A stretch of 50,929 nucleotides of DNA from Pleurotus ostreatus/Saccharomyces cerevisiae fusant (GCA_024196135.1 JAMQCK010000143.1:1-50929); one strand, 5' to 3'; positions 1 through 11,100 are shown, counted from the first letter of the stretch. Numbers and translations are program-made. Notes: generated from the sequence alone by a model not told the origin.

Positions 1-109
1 CGATTCTTCGCGGCGCCGTCGCGCCATCGCCGCGAGGATTCATCGCTCCGACTGAACGACAGTCGTGGCCGCGAATGATAGAATAGCGTCCGGGGCGCAC
101 TGCGAGGAC

Positions 110-1435
110 CAAGACGGCGATGAACAAGACGCCAAGGGTGCCGGGGTGTAAGTCTAGGGATGATGGGTCGAATCGGGACTGTCATGCCGATGCTCTGGTG
201 GCTGCTCGAGAGCACGCCCCTGCGTTTAGTGCACTTCACGTATAGCTAGTCAGGACTGGTGATCGTCTGTTTCGTTGCAGGCTACGCCAGGTAGGTATTG
301 CTGGTGTGTCGACTTCAAAGTGACCGCGACCTCGGGGCACGACGTTCGATCGCTCGAAGCGGCGCTCGTCTTCCTCGTTAACATTGTGTCTCGCGCGCCC
401 TCATGACTCCATCGCGCACCTCCCCGCCAGCCAGCAAGCCGCGTCCAGCCGCCCTGTTCGGACGACGTTGCAACAGTCTCACAGGCATCGCGGAAGAGCA
501 ACCGGCCTCGCTGATCGAGTACGAGGGAAGCTCGAGCGCGGGGTTGGACATGTTCTGCGTGCGGACGAGCAGTTGAAGGCAGCGGCATGGGGAAGGCGCC
601 CGACGTGTCGGCCAAAGGCGTGGAGTAGCCCGGTGGTATGCAGGGATGTCTTGCAGCATCAAGTTGTCGACCGTCGACCGGGTAGAAGGGGAATAGAAGA
701 CGGCGATCTTGCTGCGGGATAGGAGCAGAGTTGAATTGCACGGGTATCAGTCAGTGGGATTCAGGACAGCACGATCGACACGCACTCGCAGGACCTATGC
801 TGCCTCGTCGATCCGGCTTGCTGCCGCGCTATGCGGATAGCGCTCTCATACTGTCCTCACATTGGGAGGTCAGAAGATCAGCTGCCTCAAGAGCGAACGG
901 GGCTGGCATAGCTAGCAAGCGATCAGCATGCTTCGTCCTCGGTTCGACAAACGATCACGCACCATATACGCAGACAATCCGGGCGGAAGATCCTTCGTTC
1001 GTCTCAACAGAATGGCCGTGGATAAGTAGCGCGAGAGTGACCGAGTCTGGACGGGAGATCGAAGGCCGGCGATTCGGTGCATTCCAAGGCCTGCAGGAAG
1101 AAGGCTACAATAAGAACGAATCATATCACGAGAGCGCTTTCCGTGCAATATAACAAGCAGAAGCTGAGGACGGACTTCATGACTGCGAACAACAACAGTC
1201 CAGGTCGATCGAGCGCGGCCTCGGAACGTTGATGCGGGCCATGCGACAGAGGCCGCGTGGCGAGCGCGTGATTCACCCGTGTTGGACTTCGCGCTTCATG
1301 CCGATGCCTTCTGCGAGTTGCTGGTCAAAGGGCATGAAAGTCAAGGTTTTCTGGATTGGATTTTTCTTTTCAGAGGCCACGACTTTGCACAACAGACGGG
1401 AAGAACACGATGATCGTTTTTAGACGCAAGAAAGT
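110..1435 (+). pseudogene. Unidentified duplicated gene, left copy, probably decayed
   Basis: I do not recognise this gene. It is proposed because its reading frames match those of the right-arm copy (about 16915-18215, minus). Conserved blocks include one ending GLDMFCVRTSS-stop (about 540-570) and an acidic block with WPWISS and EGRRFGAFQGLQEEGYNKNESY (in two overlapping pieces, about 1010-1140). In the acidic block, indels between the copies are 3 or 6 nt, which suggests past selection on that frame. A plausible intron with GTATAG donor and TTGCAG acceptor lies at about 240-282. Against function: the left frame stops at 1151-1153 (TAA) where the right copy has CAA, and the right copy stops later, where the left copy does not. 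It converges on the small-family gene ending at 1471. Exon structure and start are not resolved. Confidence 0.35.
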
Positions 1436-1470
1436 CGACGGTCTAAAGGTCCACGAAGCCAGTCTGCCAC

Positions 1471-2055
1471 CTATGGCCGCACAGGCATGCGAATCCACTG
1501 CGGCTCGGTATTCTCCAGTAAAATATCCCTGAGGCCATCTATCATCAGGCTCACACGGGAAGCCTCCATCGACGCGCCATTGGAGTTGCTCGCGACATAG
1601 ACTATGCAAAACTTGTTGACGTAGTCGGAGCTCAGTAAAGGTGCGGGTCTGTGGGCACCGTCCATGAGCAACATTATTCCCGGGCAGAAGAGAGAACACT
1701 CACACATCAGCCACGTGCTTGAGCTTTTCGTAGTACGGATTTAAGATGCTTGTCTCGAACACATCTAGAGGCCTGTCTTGGCCAAAGCGCCTCCCGAACT
1801 CGGTCATGGTATAATACCACCCGAGGATGAACATTGGCGGAAACAGGCCACGCAACTCCGATATCCTCACAGGAGGTGCGCAGTGGCGGGGGAGGCGGGC
1901 AGGAAAGATGTCGAGGTGCTCGCCTGGCTTGACCTTCTTCGCTTCTGGCGGCAGGTTGGCTTGAGCGTAGAGAGTCTTGAGGTACTCGTAGCTGCTACGA
2001 TGTAAACATTTCGACTGTCTCGACGAAGAGCGACGTACTTTATGGCGGGATCCAT
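1471..2055 (-). CDS. Small orphan-family protein, left member 3 (intact)
   Basis: Function unknown. Three exons read cleanly. A 17-nt first exon (M-D-P-A-I plus two bases) is followed by a 47-nt intron (GTACGT..GTAGCAG), then exon 2 of about 100 codons with EHLDIFPAR and FPPMFILGWYYTMTEF. A second phase-2 intron (GTGAGT..CCCACAG, about 1640-1700) leads to exon 3 with FCIVYVASN and the C-terminal EPQWIRMPVRP-stop. The protein is about 178 residues, with no signal peptide or obvious membrane helix. The start is chosen because all family members with this layout begin exactly 17 nt before the first donor. Its duplicate at 16604-16871 is broken, so this is the working copy of the pair. A CACGTG site lies 178 bp upstream of the ATG, at the same distance as in the duplicate. 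Confidence 0.75.
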
Positions 2056-2663
2056 GTCGGAAGGCGCGAGCTTGAGGGACGCAGGACACGGGACTACTGG
2101 TCACAGCCCAAATTTGGTACTGGATGTGGCAGAGGATATGCAAGACGACTGGAAAGACTCGGAGAAGATGAGTTAATGACTGGTGAAGCAAGGACGAGGC
2201 GTCAAAGAGGCGCGTGTCTTTCGGCCGGCTTGCACGTGGCGACGCGTAAGCGGTGAGCGCAGCTCGAGAGCGGCGGGGCGAGGTGGCGTGCAAATGTGCA
2301 CGCCATGAAAGAGGCACTTTTCGTCTCAATTGAGCGTCAGGCAGTGAGATTGCCAGCAGCGTTCGCTGGCAGTTCAGAACAGACAAGAGGAGAATCTACG
2401 CTCCGAGATGGTGTAGATTCAACGGCCGTCGCTCGTCACGACGAGGGACAGGATTTTCAAGCTGAATGATCGAGGCGAACTGACCTGTCACTCGCTTGAC
2501 TTTCAAGACAGGCTTTAAAGCCAACAGAAAATAGTTGTTCACATTGATGCAGACGCGCTACAGAGAGGAAAAGCCTCCTCAGAGCGGGCATGCTTCCGAA
2601 GCGAGCGACGCTGTGATCGCGTGAGGATTGAAGTCAGCGTCACAGACCAACCCGCTCACCGCA
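2056..2663. other. Spacer between left members 2 and 3
   Basis: No gene seen. The sequence is recognisably the same as the 16005-16603 spacer of the right arm in reverse, including an open stretch around 2080-2390 that is shared but has no start, motif or codon pattern to suggest a protein. It holds the promoter of left member 3. Confidence 0.6.
2233..2238. promoter_or_regulatory. CACGTG E-box upstream of left member 3
   Basis: A palindromic CACGTG lies 178 bp from the ATG at 2055. The duplicate gene at 16604 has CACGTG at 16421-16426, also 178 bp from its ATG. CACGTG is the usual target of fungal bHLH factors (Cbf1/Pho4 class). Its use here is inferred from conservation only. Confidence 0.45.
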
Positions 2664-3261
2664 TCACTCGAACACCTCTCTGGGAGGGTGCCGATACCAC
2701 ACCGGCTCACGGTCTTCTTTGAGGACCATCTTGACAGCTTCTACAAATTTGTCGTTCCGCGCGAGGTTTTGGGCACTCTCGAATGCATTTGTCCCCGCAA
2801 CCACAGTGCAGTGGCCAAGACTCCGGTCAACCCAAATCATGGGACGCGATCTGCGAAGCGCCGGGTTCAGCAGCGTCACGCATTAAAAGTAAAAAGGCGA
2901 GTCCGCACCTCGGCCTGGCGTTCTCAAACTCCGGGCTCTGATCCGCAAAACGAGGCAGAATTCTCTGGCGAAATATAATGGAAGGGTCTTCATAGTGCCC
3001 GTTGTCGAAGCGCTTGCGAAACTCTCGATATCTGTATCTCCAACCGAGGAAATAGAGTGGGGGCTTTGTACCAAGTACAACAGCAGCCATCAGAGGGGGT
3101 ACAACATCACGAGGAAAAGTCTCGTGGTACAGGTCCAGCCGTTCGCCAGGTTGAGGCACCCTTGGCTCGTCAGCCTGGTTGCCGTCGGCGGGTTCGGTGG
3201 CATCCTGCTGAGAGGGAGTGGAGACCTCGCCTGCCTTTGGGTACGGCGAAGGCTCAGACAT
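2664..3261 (-). CDS. Small orphan-family protein, left member 2 (intact)
   Basis: Function unknown. It begins with a Ser/Pro/Glu-rich segment of about 40 residues, then LYHETFPRDVVPPLMAAVV, PPLYFLGWRYRYREF and a basic segment ending ENARPR. A phase-2 intron (GTGCGG..TTCGCAG, about 2850-2907) follows. Exon 3 gives CTVVAGTN, AQNLARNDKFVEAVK and EDREPVWYRHP. Total about 179 residues. This member and its duplicate lack the 17-nt first exon: the frame is open from the ATG, and removing the candidate GTACCC..CTCAG stretch would break the frame. It is closest to the right member 2 at 15409-16004. Two CACGTG sites sit 84-98 bp upstream. Confidence 0.75.
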
Positions 3262-3344
3262 TTGGCTGAGGGAGAAATCGGCAGATGAACGTTGTGGTCA
3301 GGAGCGTTTGGCAACGTGCATCAGCGCCGCCGCCGGGACCGACT

Positions 3345-3359
3345 CACGTGGCGCACGTG
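3345..3359. promoter_or_regulatory. Paired CACGTG sites upstream of left member 2
   Basis: CACGTG occurs at 3345-3350 and 3354-3359, 3 bp apart and 84-98 bp from the ATG at 3261. The right-arm duplicate has the same pair (15314-15319, 15323-15328) with the same 3-bp spacer and nearly the same distance, while the sequence around them has diverged. A bHLH-type double site is a reasonable inference. Confidence 0.55.
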
Positions 3360-3702
3360 TCGAGCGCGTGCTCTCGTTGTTCATTCTGCCTGGGCTCTTC
3401 CAGCCTGGGAAGTATGGTGGAGCTCCGGCGAAGAGAAAGCCTTGAAGTTACACCATCGAGTACAGATGGGGGAATACGAGGTCTGGCGATCCGCAACAAG
3501 GGATGAGAGTCCAGCACAGATTTCAAGCATGTCGACCTAAGTTACAACGCATAGACGCCGCCTGGACTTACCGGCGCGGGCCTTTACAGGTCCTCAGAAA
3601 AGGCTCTGACGAGAGCTGCATATACTCATGTCTTCGTATAGAACTGGGAGCTTGAAGGAAGGATGCAATGTATTGCTCAACTACGGCGTGCAGTCGAGTT
3701 TA

Positions 3703-4263
3703 TCAAGGGTAACGGTACCAGCACGGCTCTCGAGATTCTTTGAGAATCGGGCGCAGGCCTTCGATGACTTTGTTGTTGTTTGCCAGCTCACGACTCTGCT
3801 CTTCTAAGTTCGTGGCGATGATAACCGTGCATTGCCACGTGTCTGTGTCGACGCGGAATAATGGAACATACCTGATAGCAGAGTGTCAGCACGTAAGCAA
3901 GCCACAATTGATATAAGCGCACTTCGCGAGATGGGGATACTGTTCCCCAAAGGGCACCGCGACGGAGTAATCCCAAATCTCCTTGGGAGTCAAGTGCGGG
4001 GGCGTTCATGACTTGACGAAGATATCTCTTGTACGAGTACCGCCACCCGAAAAGGTACATGGGTGGCCGGGTGTTGAGGACGATGGAGGCCAACAAAGGG
4101 GGGACGACATCGCGCGGAAAGGTTGCGTGATAGAGCCCAAGCAGCTCGTCGGGTTGCGGCATTCGCGGCTCGCCCGCAACTAAGGCGAGCGGTTTCCTCA
4201 TTAAGATGTGAGCATTCAGGATCTGACAGTATCTCTCAGAGCGCACTCGGACTCCTTCTCCAT
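3703..4263 (-). pseudogene. Small orphan-family gene, left member 1, one frameshift
   Basis: It has the full family layout: a 17-nt first exon (M-E-K-E-S plus two bases), a first intron of about 45 nt (GTGCGC..AATGAG), exon 2 with EPRMPQPDELLGLYHATF and RPPMYLFGWRYSYKRY, and exon 3 with CTVIIATN and ESREPCWYRYP-stop. Exon 2 carries one extra C in a GCCCCC run (near 4002) compared with GCCCCA in the right copy at 14491-15053. This shifts the frame and truncates the protein before the second conserved block. All sequence after the shift remains open and conserved in the family frame, so the lesion is recent, or it is a sequencing error in a homopolymer. Apart from this insertion the gene would be about 165 residues. 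Confidence 0.65.
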
Positions 4264-4289
4264 GTCTATAACCAGTCAAAGCGCAGGAG

Positions 4290-4620
4290 ATGTGCAGACG
4301 TGAAGGCAGATGATGGATGACGGGAGCAAGGAGCAGTCACTTCCGCGTTGACTCCATGCGGCTGCCATCAACTCGCAGCGTGTCTAACGCCACGTCCGTC
4401 GCCGGCGCGTCCATTGACATGCACGTCGACTTATCGGCTCGGAATTCATCGACGCCGCCTACGCGCAGCATCACGACAAACAACCTCGGCGACGCCTCCC
4501 CGCTGCACCACTTCGCGCGCTCACGATCGAGTTGTTTTACGACGCCTTGGTGTCGGGCGCCGGGGATTTGCTGGAGTTTGACCGTTTTCCGAGTTCCATT
4601 GCGTGACATTGAATTCAACT
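4290..4620 (+). pseudogene. TFIIS-like gene fragment
   Basis: A short fragment homologous to the linker and start of the central domain of the TFIIS-like gene at 12792-14065. The frame around 4440-4600 matches it with NLGDAS followed, after a small shift, by LTIELFYDAL and SGAGD. It lies in the orientation expected from the inverted duplication. The N-terminal domain is missing here, and the sequence switches to F-box gene sequence at about 4640. It cannot encode a working factor. Confidence 0.6.
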
Positions 4621-4639
4621 GCGTGTCGTGTCGCCCTCA

Positions 4640-5365
4640 ATCGCGAGACCAAACTATACTCACCGACACCCTCCACCTCTTCGGGCCCTTCGACGCTGCG
4701 CTCGCCTGGGCGACCGCGTCGCACTGCCCGCTCGATCTGCGCACGCTACGCATTCTGTCCTTTTCTCCCCGTCGCGCGTTGGACATGGGCTCCGCGTTCG
4801 CGGCCGCGCACGGTACAGGGTACTTACCCTCGTCTTCAGTTTATGCGACGTCTGGAGCGTAGGTGCGTCCGCGAGATTGAGGGGGCGATGCAACGTGATG
4901 AAATGCCCTACAATGGGGAGCGATGTCGGGGCGGCGGCGGGGCTGGCGTTTCTCGTCAATATACCGACTCTGCGAATTATTTGGGTGAAGGATGGGGTGC
5001 TGGCGCCGTGGTCGCTGGTGTGCGCGGTTCGCTTGCTGGAGGTCGCAGTAAGGAAGATGGGGGTCGGAGTAATCGAGCTTTGGGTGGCGATATGGTCAGC
5101 AGATACGGGCAGCTATCGGCGCAAGGAGATCCACCTCGACCACTGGAGGGAAGTCGACAGTCAGCTCGCCGTTCTACGGGAGGAGAGCTCGCTGCGACGG
5201 ATGGACTTCGTTGCTGTGCCAAATGAGGAGGCGTCGCAAGCAGATGCAGATAGGCTGCAGGATTGGGTCGAATGTGCTCTGCCGAAGTTCGCCGCCGGGG
5301 AGCGAGATATTCTGCACTTTAGTGCGATAGATGGGGGGATGCCTTGGGATGAGAGCAAAGCTTGA
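4640..5365 (+). pseudogene. Truncated, frameshifted copy of the F-box gene
   Basis: This copy corresponds to residues of about 261 to 503 of the intact F-box protein at 29313-30839. First frame: LHLFGPFDAALAWA, then SPRRALDMGSAFAAAHG. After a 1-nt loss near 4820 a second frame continues with SLCDVWSVGASARLRG, then KDGVLAPWSLVCAVRLLEVA, RRKEIHLDHWREVDSQLA and HFSAIDGGMPWDES. It also lacks a three-residue in-frame segment (RFA). The F-box and the first half of the repeat region are absent. It is joined directly to the TFIIS fragment, so two unrelated genes were broken and fused here. Similarity to the parent is high, so the copy is fairly young. Confidence 0.85.
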
Positions 5366-5608
5366 GATATAGGGACAGTGTAGGCGGAATTGGTCAGATG
5401 ATAGCCTTCAAGTCGACGTAGTTACCGATGCCGAATTCAACTTGACCATCGTTGAGCATTAGCGTTAGCGGGATGACAATCACCCACACAATGATCCATC
5501 ATACAAGGCCCTACAGCAAGAAAGTACACACTTGAGTAGTACAAATAAGTGATACACAGTTGAAGCGCACCATGTCTAGGCATTTCATAGTTTTTCACAC
5601 CCGAGAGC

Positions 5609-6721
5609 TCACTGGATCTGCACCCAAGAGGTCGAGGCGGTCGTGTCGCTCACGCTATCCGTTCCCACACCTCCTTCTACCGGCAGACCGGCCTGCACCC
5701 AGGCCTCGAATCCTCCGATGATATCTGTTGCATTTAGCAGGCCCAGCTCGTGCAGCGAGACCGCAGCCAAGCTGCTCGCACCGCCATCCCAGCTCATCAG
5801 CAGAATTCGCAAGTCGTACCGGTCGGCCAACGACAGCCTTTGCTCGCTCCTTGGATCCAGCCTCCACTCCAGCTCGACCCGGTTGATCGCAAGCGCACCC
5901 GGCACGATCCCACCCGCCTCCCTCTCCTCCGGGGTCCGAATGTCTACCAACAACGTCGGCGCGTCCACCTTTGCCGCATGCAGCTCATTCAGCGCATGCC
6001 CCGGCGGCACGCGCTCCAGCTTCGCCCGCGCCGCCGCCACCTTCTCCTCAATCCCCACCGACCCCGGCGGCGGGCTCTTAAAGTCCACCGGTGCGCGCGC
6101 GGCCTTGCGCACCACATCCCACAGCGCCTCGTCGTCGAAGGCGGCGCCCGCGTCGCGCACGGAGGCGAGCCAGCGGTTGCCGTGGCGCGCGCCGGCGACG
6201 CGGCCGATGAGCTTGGCGCCTGTGAGGAGCGAGGCGCGGGCGAGGAGGAAATCTCGGGAGGCGCAGAGGACGAGGGGGGAGGTGGTGGGGGTGTCGGGGC
6301 GGACGGGTGGGGCGGCGGCGACGATGAAGAGGTAAGGCTCGGTGGAGAGGTGCCAGCGGGACTCGATGGAGTCGGAGACGTGGTGGAGGAAGTTGATATC
6401 GCCGCGGCCGGCGGAGGTGACGAGGACGACAATTTTAACGCCTAGGTATGGGAGAGGTGGTTGGATAACGATAAGTGGCGCAGGAGGGAAGGGAGGAATT
6501 TAGATAAGGAAAACTAAATACTCACCATCTACATGTTCGACCTTGCGAAGGGCCTTCAAGGCAATTTCCTCTGCGACTTGGTTTCGCAGTGAGTCAATAG
6601 TACGGGGTGCGGCAGGTGGCACGTCCAAAGGCGAGATATCGGAAGGTTTCTTGTGATCTGTCGAGGCGTACGAGTGCCTCGTCATAGTCCTGGAGCTTGA
6701 TGAGTGACTTTGGTGAGGCAT
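5609..6721 (-). CDS. Rhodanese-domain protein without catalytic cysteine
   Basis: Two exons joined by an intron at about 6443-6524 (donor VDG|GTGAGT, acceptor TACCTAG). N-terminal part, after a short Ser/His-rich start: APRTIDSLRNQVAEEIALKA, VEHVDGVKIVVLVTSAG, then LVLCASRDFLLARASLL and KLIGRVAGARHGNRWL. This order faintly resembles the C-terminal DHHA1 region of alanyl-tRNA synthetases, but I would not assign it. The C-terminal ~120 residues are a rhodanese fold: LLVDIRTPEEREAGG, then GALAINRVELEWRLD, then IIGGFEAWVQAGLPVEGG. The active-site loop reads SWDGGAS, with Ser where sulfurtransferases have Cys, so it is probably non-catalytic. The ATG at 6721 is the likeliest of several in-frame starts; an alternative frame nearby (DYDEALVRLDRSQETFR) leaves room for a different first exon. 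Confidence 0.65.
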
Positions 6722-8184
6722 TCTGAGGAAATTCAAATGCTCTGAAGAACTGAAGTCGACGTCGACATCAAAGTCCTGGTCAAATCGGTAGCGGCGCCGG
6801 GCGCCCGGTCCCCAACTCTCCCAAATCGGAGACCTCCGAGGCTTCACGTGACGAGGTTCAACTTTCCACCAGTTCGACCCCAACCTGGCGAGGGGACTGC
6901 ACGCACTCAGCGGGGTGTCAGCTAAGCACAGTATCAGTCGAGACATATCCTTAATGAGTAGGGCCACTGTTCTCGGGAGCCCGCACCTGAACCGAGGCAG
7001 CAGCCCGAGTGGAAGATACGAGCGGGAAAAATGAGGAGATTCTCGGTTTTCGTAGATGGCAAATGTTATATAGTCGAGTGGAGAACCTATGATGGTTCAC
7101 ACAGTGGCCTATAGCCCGACGGTCGCGCCAGGAGTCATCGCCGCCTAAAAGGCGGCTCAGGACGGGAAGCGCCGCCCTCAGGGCACAGAATGAGTACTGT
7201 CCGCTGTACCCACGCTCAATACGAACACAAAAGTTATATATCTTCATCGACGCAACTCGCAAACGCGAGCTCTGCTCGGCGTCAACGGGGGAAGTCAGTC
7301 GTGACGCAGCGCGGCGACTTGACGTTGGATCATCTCACAAAAATCGGTATGCGCGTAGACGGCAGGGTATTGAGTGCGCGTGCGAGATCTCAAGCAGATA
7401 CACGAAGGAACGCGCATGTTGCATGCACCAGAGCTCATTTCGAGTGACACTCGGAAAGAGATTTGTCGCTCACGCTTCCCCTGCCTCGTACCTCGGCGGG
7501 GCCCCTGTAAGCAATCATACAGCGAATCTAGTGTCGGCACAATGGGATGGGATATAAAGCAATGCTTTGGAATGTTAACCAATGAGCACAATGGTAAAGT
7601 TCAGTGGCCATGGCAGACAATCAGTAACAAAGGACGTCGACGAAAACGGCGGAATTTATGCATCATCATGTCGCACTCACGTCAAGAAAAGGCTTCTAGC
7701 AGCCCATTAAAAAGCCAGTGCCTGGCTCGATCTCGTCTGGACAACCCCTCCGCTCTCCTAACATCGAGAGTCGGGGAAAGTTCAACAATGAACGTGACCG
7801 TGACGTGCGCCGTCGATTATGTCAGCGAAGTCAATCTCTGCATTCCGCGTTTTGTCTGTTGCTCTTCTAGACTTCCGTCTTCCGTATTCGCAAGTATTGG
7901 GAAGGAGACAGGAAGGTCTTGAAGACCTGATTTCTTACGACACGTATACCGTAAAGCGCCCTGATCTCGAAGGGGGAATATTCACTCATACCGCCTTGCA
8001 GAACTCAAGTTCCCCGCTCGAATTCCGTTGTTCTCGCCATCTTCGAGCACACATTCAGTACAATCAAGATCACCTTGTACACCAAGCGAAGTCATACAGA
8101 CGCTCAAGGACCTCAAGATTGCAATAGAGCATATTCTCTGGACTCTTGAACGCGACGATCAGCGCATCTCTTTTCAAGTCTACC
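6722..8184. other. Intergenic region between divergent genes
   Basis: No gene I can support. It must hold the promoters of the rhodanese gene (-) and of the large disordered-protein gene (+). Open frames here (for example 7374-7922 and 7819-8127) have no family motifs or convincing codon pattern. Confidence 0.5.
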
Positions 8185-11100
8185 ATGCCCGGCCTCGCAG
8201 ACTTCAAATTCACCTACATCGGCCGGGAGCCTGGCCTCCTCAGTCGCTTTTCCGACGCGCCAGCTGGCGACACCACGTACGACGACGATCCCGCGAATGA
8301 AATGGATGTCGACAATGGCACCGCGGCCGCAACGTCGGGCTCTCAGGCAGATGCCACGCATATAGCTGGCGCAGAGGCGAACGCGTTCGCCCCTCCCGAT
8401 CTGCCCAACAGGAGAAGGTCGTTACTCGAACGAATAACTGGCTCCACGTCCGTCGCCAATGGCGAGGCCGATCGATCCACGAACGGCGCTACTTCTTCCC
8501 AACCCGCTGCCTCGACCTCAACCGCGGTCAACTCCCCATCAACCTCGCTCTTCCGCAACACACCCGTACCACCTCCCTTCCAAGAATCGACTTCAAACGC
8601 CAGCGCCCTCTCGAACGCATCCGAAAACCTACAGCTGCACTACCCGCCCTCCGTCCGCCCCTCCCCATCCCGCGAAGAGGCCCCCACCAACGGCGCCCCC
8701 GCGTCATCCACCTCGCAAACTCGACCAAACACCAACATCCCCACCAACCGCACACTCGCCGAGATCCACGAGCTGCGCACCCGCATGTCCTCCACGCTCT
8801 CCTCCTTCTCCGCTCCCGCCCCCACCTCTACCTCAACTACTACCGCCCTAACCATCGCCGAAGACGCCGTTCACCGCGCCTCCAAAGCCCGCGACGACGC
8901 CCGCTCCGCGCACAAGGCCTCCCAGTCCGCCCTGTCCGAGGCGAAGACGAACGTGATCACGGCGCGCGCGGCACTCGAGACCGCGGAGCGCGCGTGCCGG
9001 TCGGTCGAGGCGGCGTGCGAGGCGGCGTACGCGGCGACACAGACGAGCGAGGATGCGCAGAGGAGGGCGGCGGAGGCGATGGAGATGGTGAGGCGGGTGG
9101 GGGAGGAGCGGGAGGGGTGGGATAAGGAGCGGGAGAGGTGGAGGAGGGAGGTGGAGGCGTTAAAGGGGGATTTGGGGAGGCTGGATGGGAGGTTGAGGGT
9201 GTTGGGTGGGTCGGGTGGATGGGATGGGGATCACGGCGTGCCGATGGATGTGGACGGCGAGCCTAAGGGCGAGGCGCCGAACGCACACGCCAGTGGTCAT
9301 GGGCAGCGAGCGCATCCTGCCGGCACCGCCAACGGATCGGCGTCGCAACCCATGAACCGCACAGTTTCCCCGCAAGACTTGTCGGCTCTCGCGCAGGGCA
9401 TTTTGCAGCACTTCCCGCAGATCAAGTCGAACCTTGATCAAGCAGGGCTTGCTCGACCTGCTTCTCAGGTCAACGGTGTTTGCAGCCAAGCCGGCGGAAG
9501 TGGAGCACAGGTCGGCGGAGGCGACAGTCAGAACGGCGGAAGCGAAGCTCAAGCTAAGGCCAACGACATCGGCGCCTCCCCACCGTCGTTCCAGCAGCTG
9601 CCATCCTTCACTCGGTCATCCCAGCCCTCGTCCATCCAGCCCCCGCAGTCCGTGATGTCGCCGCTGGCGTCCCTGATGCCGGAGCGGCTCCCATCGCCAC
9701 CATCCCGGTCTCAGTCACAGCCGTCTTTGGCGCAGGTGGGCGCGCCGTTGGACACGCAAATGTCCTCCTCGTCCTCGAACGCGCAAACGCCTGCGTTGAG
9801 CTCGACCGCGCAACCGCCTGCGTTGAGCTCGGTCGCGCAACCGGCCACGTCTCCCACCACGTCGACCCTGGGCACGTTCTTATCCTCCCCGGGCCTATCC
9901 ACGCTCGGCAACTCAGCTCTCGCTGTCGAGGCGGCGAGACGTCAGGCCTCTGCATCCCAGCAGCAGGCATCGGCTACCGGGCAAGAGACAGCACAGCCGA
10001 CAGCTTCGACATCGCACCCTCGGTCGAAGACAGTCACTGCTCAGGAACTGAGAGCATCTGCACAACGGCATCATGAGGACGCCCAGCAGCAGCGACAACA
10101 GGCTGAAGCGGCGGCGAGGGAGGCAGATGCGGCGGCAAAGGAGGCGCAAGCAGCGAAGGATGCTCTGGCTGCGCGGCTTGCTGCGGAGAAAGAGAAAGCG
10201 ATGAAGCTGGCGGCGGAGCAGGAGCGGGCGCGTGTGGCGGACGAGAAGGCTGCACAGGAGAAGGAGAAAGCGTCGCAAGAGAAAGCACGCGTGAAGCAGG
10301 AGCAAGCGCGCGCAATTGCGGCGCAAGAAGAGAGGATGCGCGAACTGGCTGCGAAGGCTGCGATGTTGAAGGAGGAGCAGGCAAGGCTTGCGGCCGAGGA
10401 GGCTGTTCGCAAAGAGTCCGCCGAGCGCGCGGAGGCGGAAAAGCGCGCCGAGGAGGAAGTGAAGCAGCGAGCTGAGGCTGAGGCGAAGCACCGAGCAGAG
10501 ACTCATGCGAAGCAACAAGCAGAGGCGGAGGCGAAGCAGCGTGCGGAGGAGGAGCACCGCGCGGAGCTGATACGCAAGCAGGACGAGATGCGCCTGAAGA
10601 TCCTGCACGACAAAGAGGTTGCGAATCTGAAGACCGCCGCGGAGATCCGTGCACGGCGCGCGATGGCGTCCGCCAGTCCACCCGCGCCCGCCTCGGCCAT
10701 GGACTTCAAGATGGGCTCGCCCGCCCCCTCGACGCCGACAACGCAGGCAGCTCCGAGCATCTCGTCGGGCAGCTCGGCGTCGCTGAAGACGAGTCATAAC
10801 TCGACGCCGCCGACGGGGAACTACGTCGCGCAGCAGACGCTCGTGCCCACGGGCAGCGCGACGAAGAAAAAGGACAAGGGGAAGGCGAAGCCGCTGTCGG
10901 GGAATGTGAAGCTCGGCGTGCCCGACGACGTTGTCCGGGCGGCGGAGCTGGGTCTGCGCCCGAGGAATACGTCGGGCGAGGGGTCGTCCGCGGGTCAGAC
11001 CTCGACGTCGAAGATGCCACCAAAGCCGTATGTGGAGGTGCCGCCGATTAAGAAGGGGCCTTCGTCTGCGTCGACGAGCGCGTCGACTGGTATGGAAGGG

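Larger units (their letters stand above)
100..4600. repeat. Left arm of a large inverted duplication
   Basis: This block is a diverged reverse-complement copy of about 13090-18270. Order in this arm: unidentified gene (+), three small-family genes (-), TFIIS fragment (+). The other arm shows the exact mirror image. Direct nucleotide matches anchor several points: 100-270 with 18080-18270; 4290-4380 with 14363-14455 (shared GGAGTCAACGCGGAAG read in opposite orientations); and the three gene pairs. The arms differ by many substitutions, small indels, a ~310 bp deletion near 16850 on the right, and loss here of most of the TFIIS N-terminal part. The duplication is therefore old, not an assembly artefact of identical copies. 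No terminal repeats of a mobile element were seen at the ends. Confidence 0.85.

Noticed and set aside
3225..3261. A 17-nt first exon in member 2 like the other family members
   Set aside because: The candidate intron (GTACCC..CTCTCAG) is 37 nt and its removal shifts the frame; the right copy has GTCCCC at the donor.
6860..6890. Possible tRNA B-box (AGTTCGACCCC)
   Set aside because: No matching A-box or cloverleaf could be formed around it.
9913..10797. 294-codon minus-strand open frame
   Set aside because: It is the shadow of the charged coiled coil of the 8185-12417 gene; the Leu/Arg-rich translation is the expected antisense of Glu/Ala/Lys/Gln codons.
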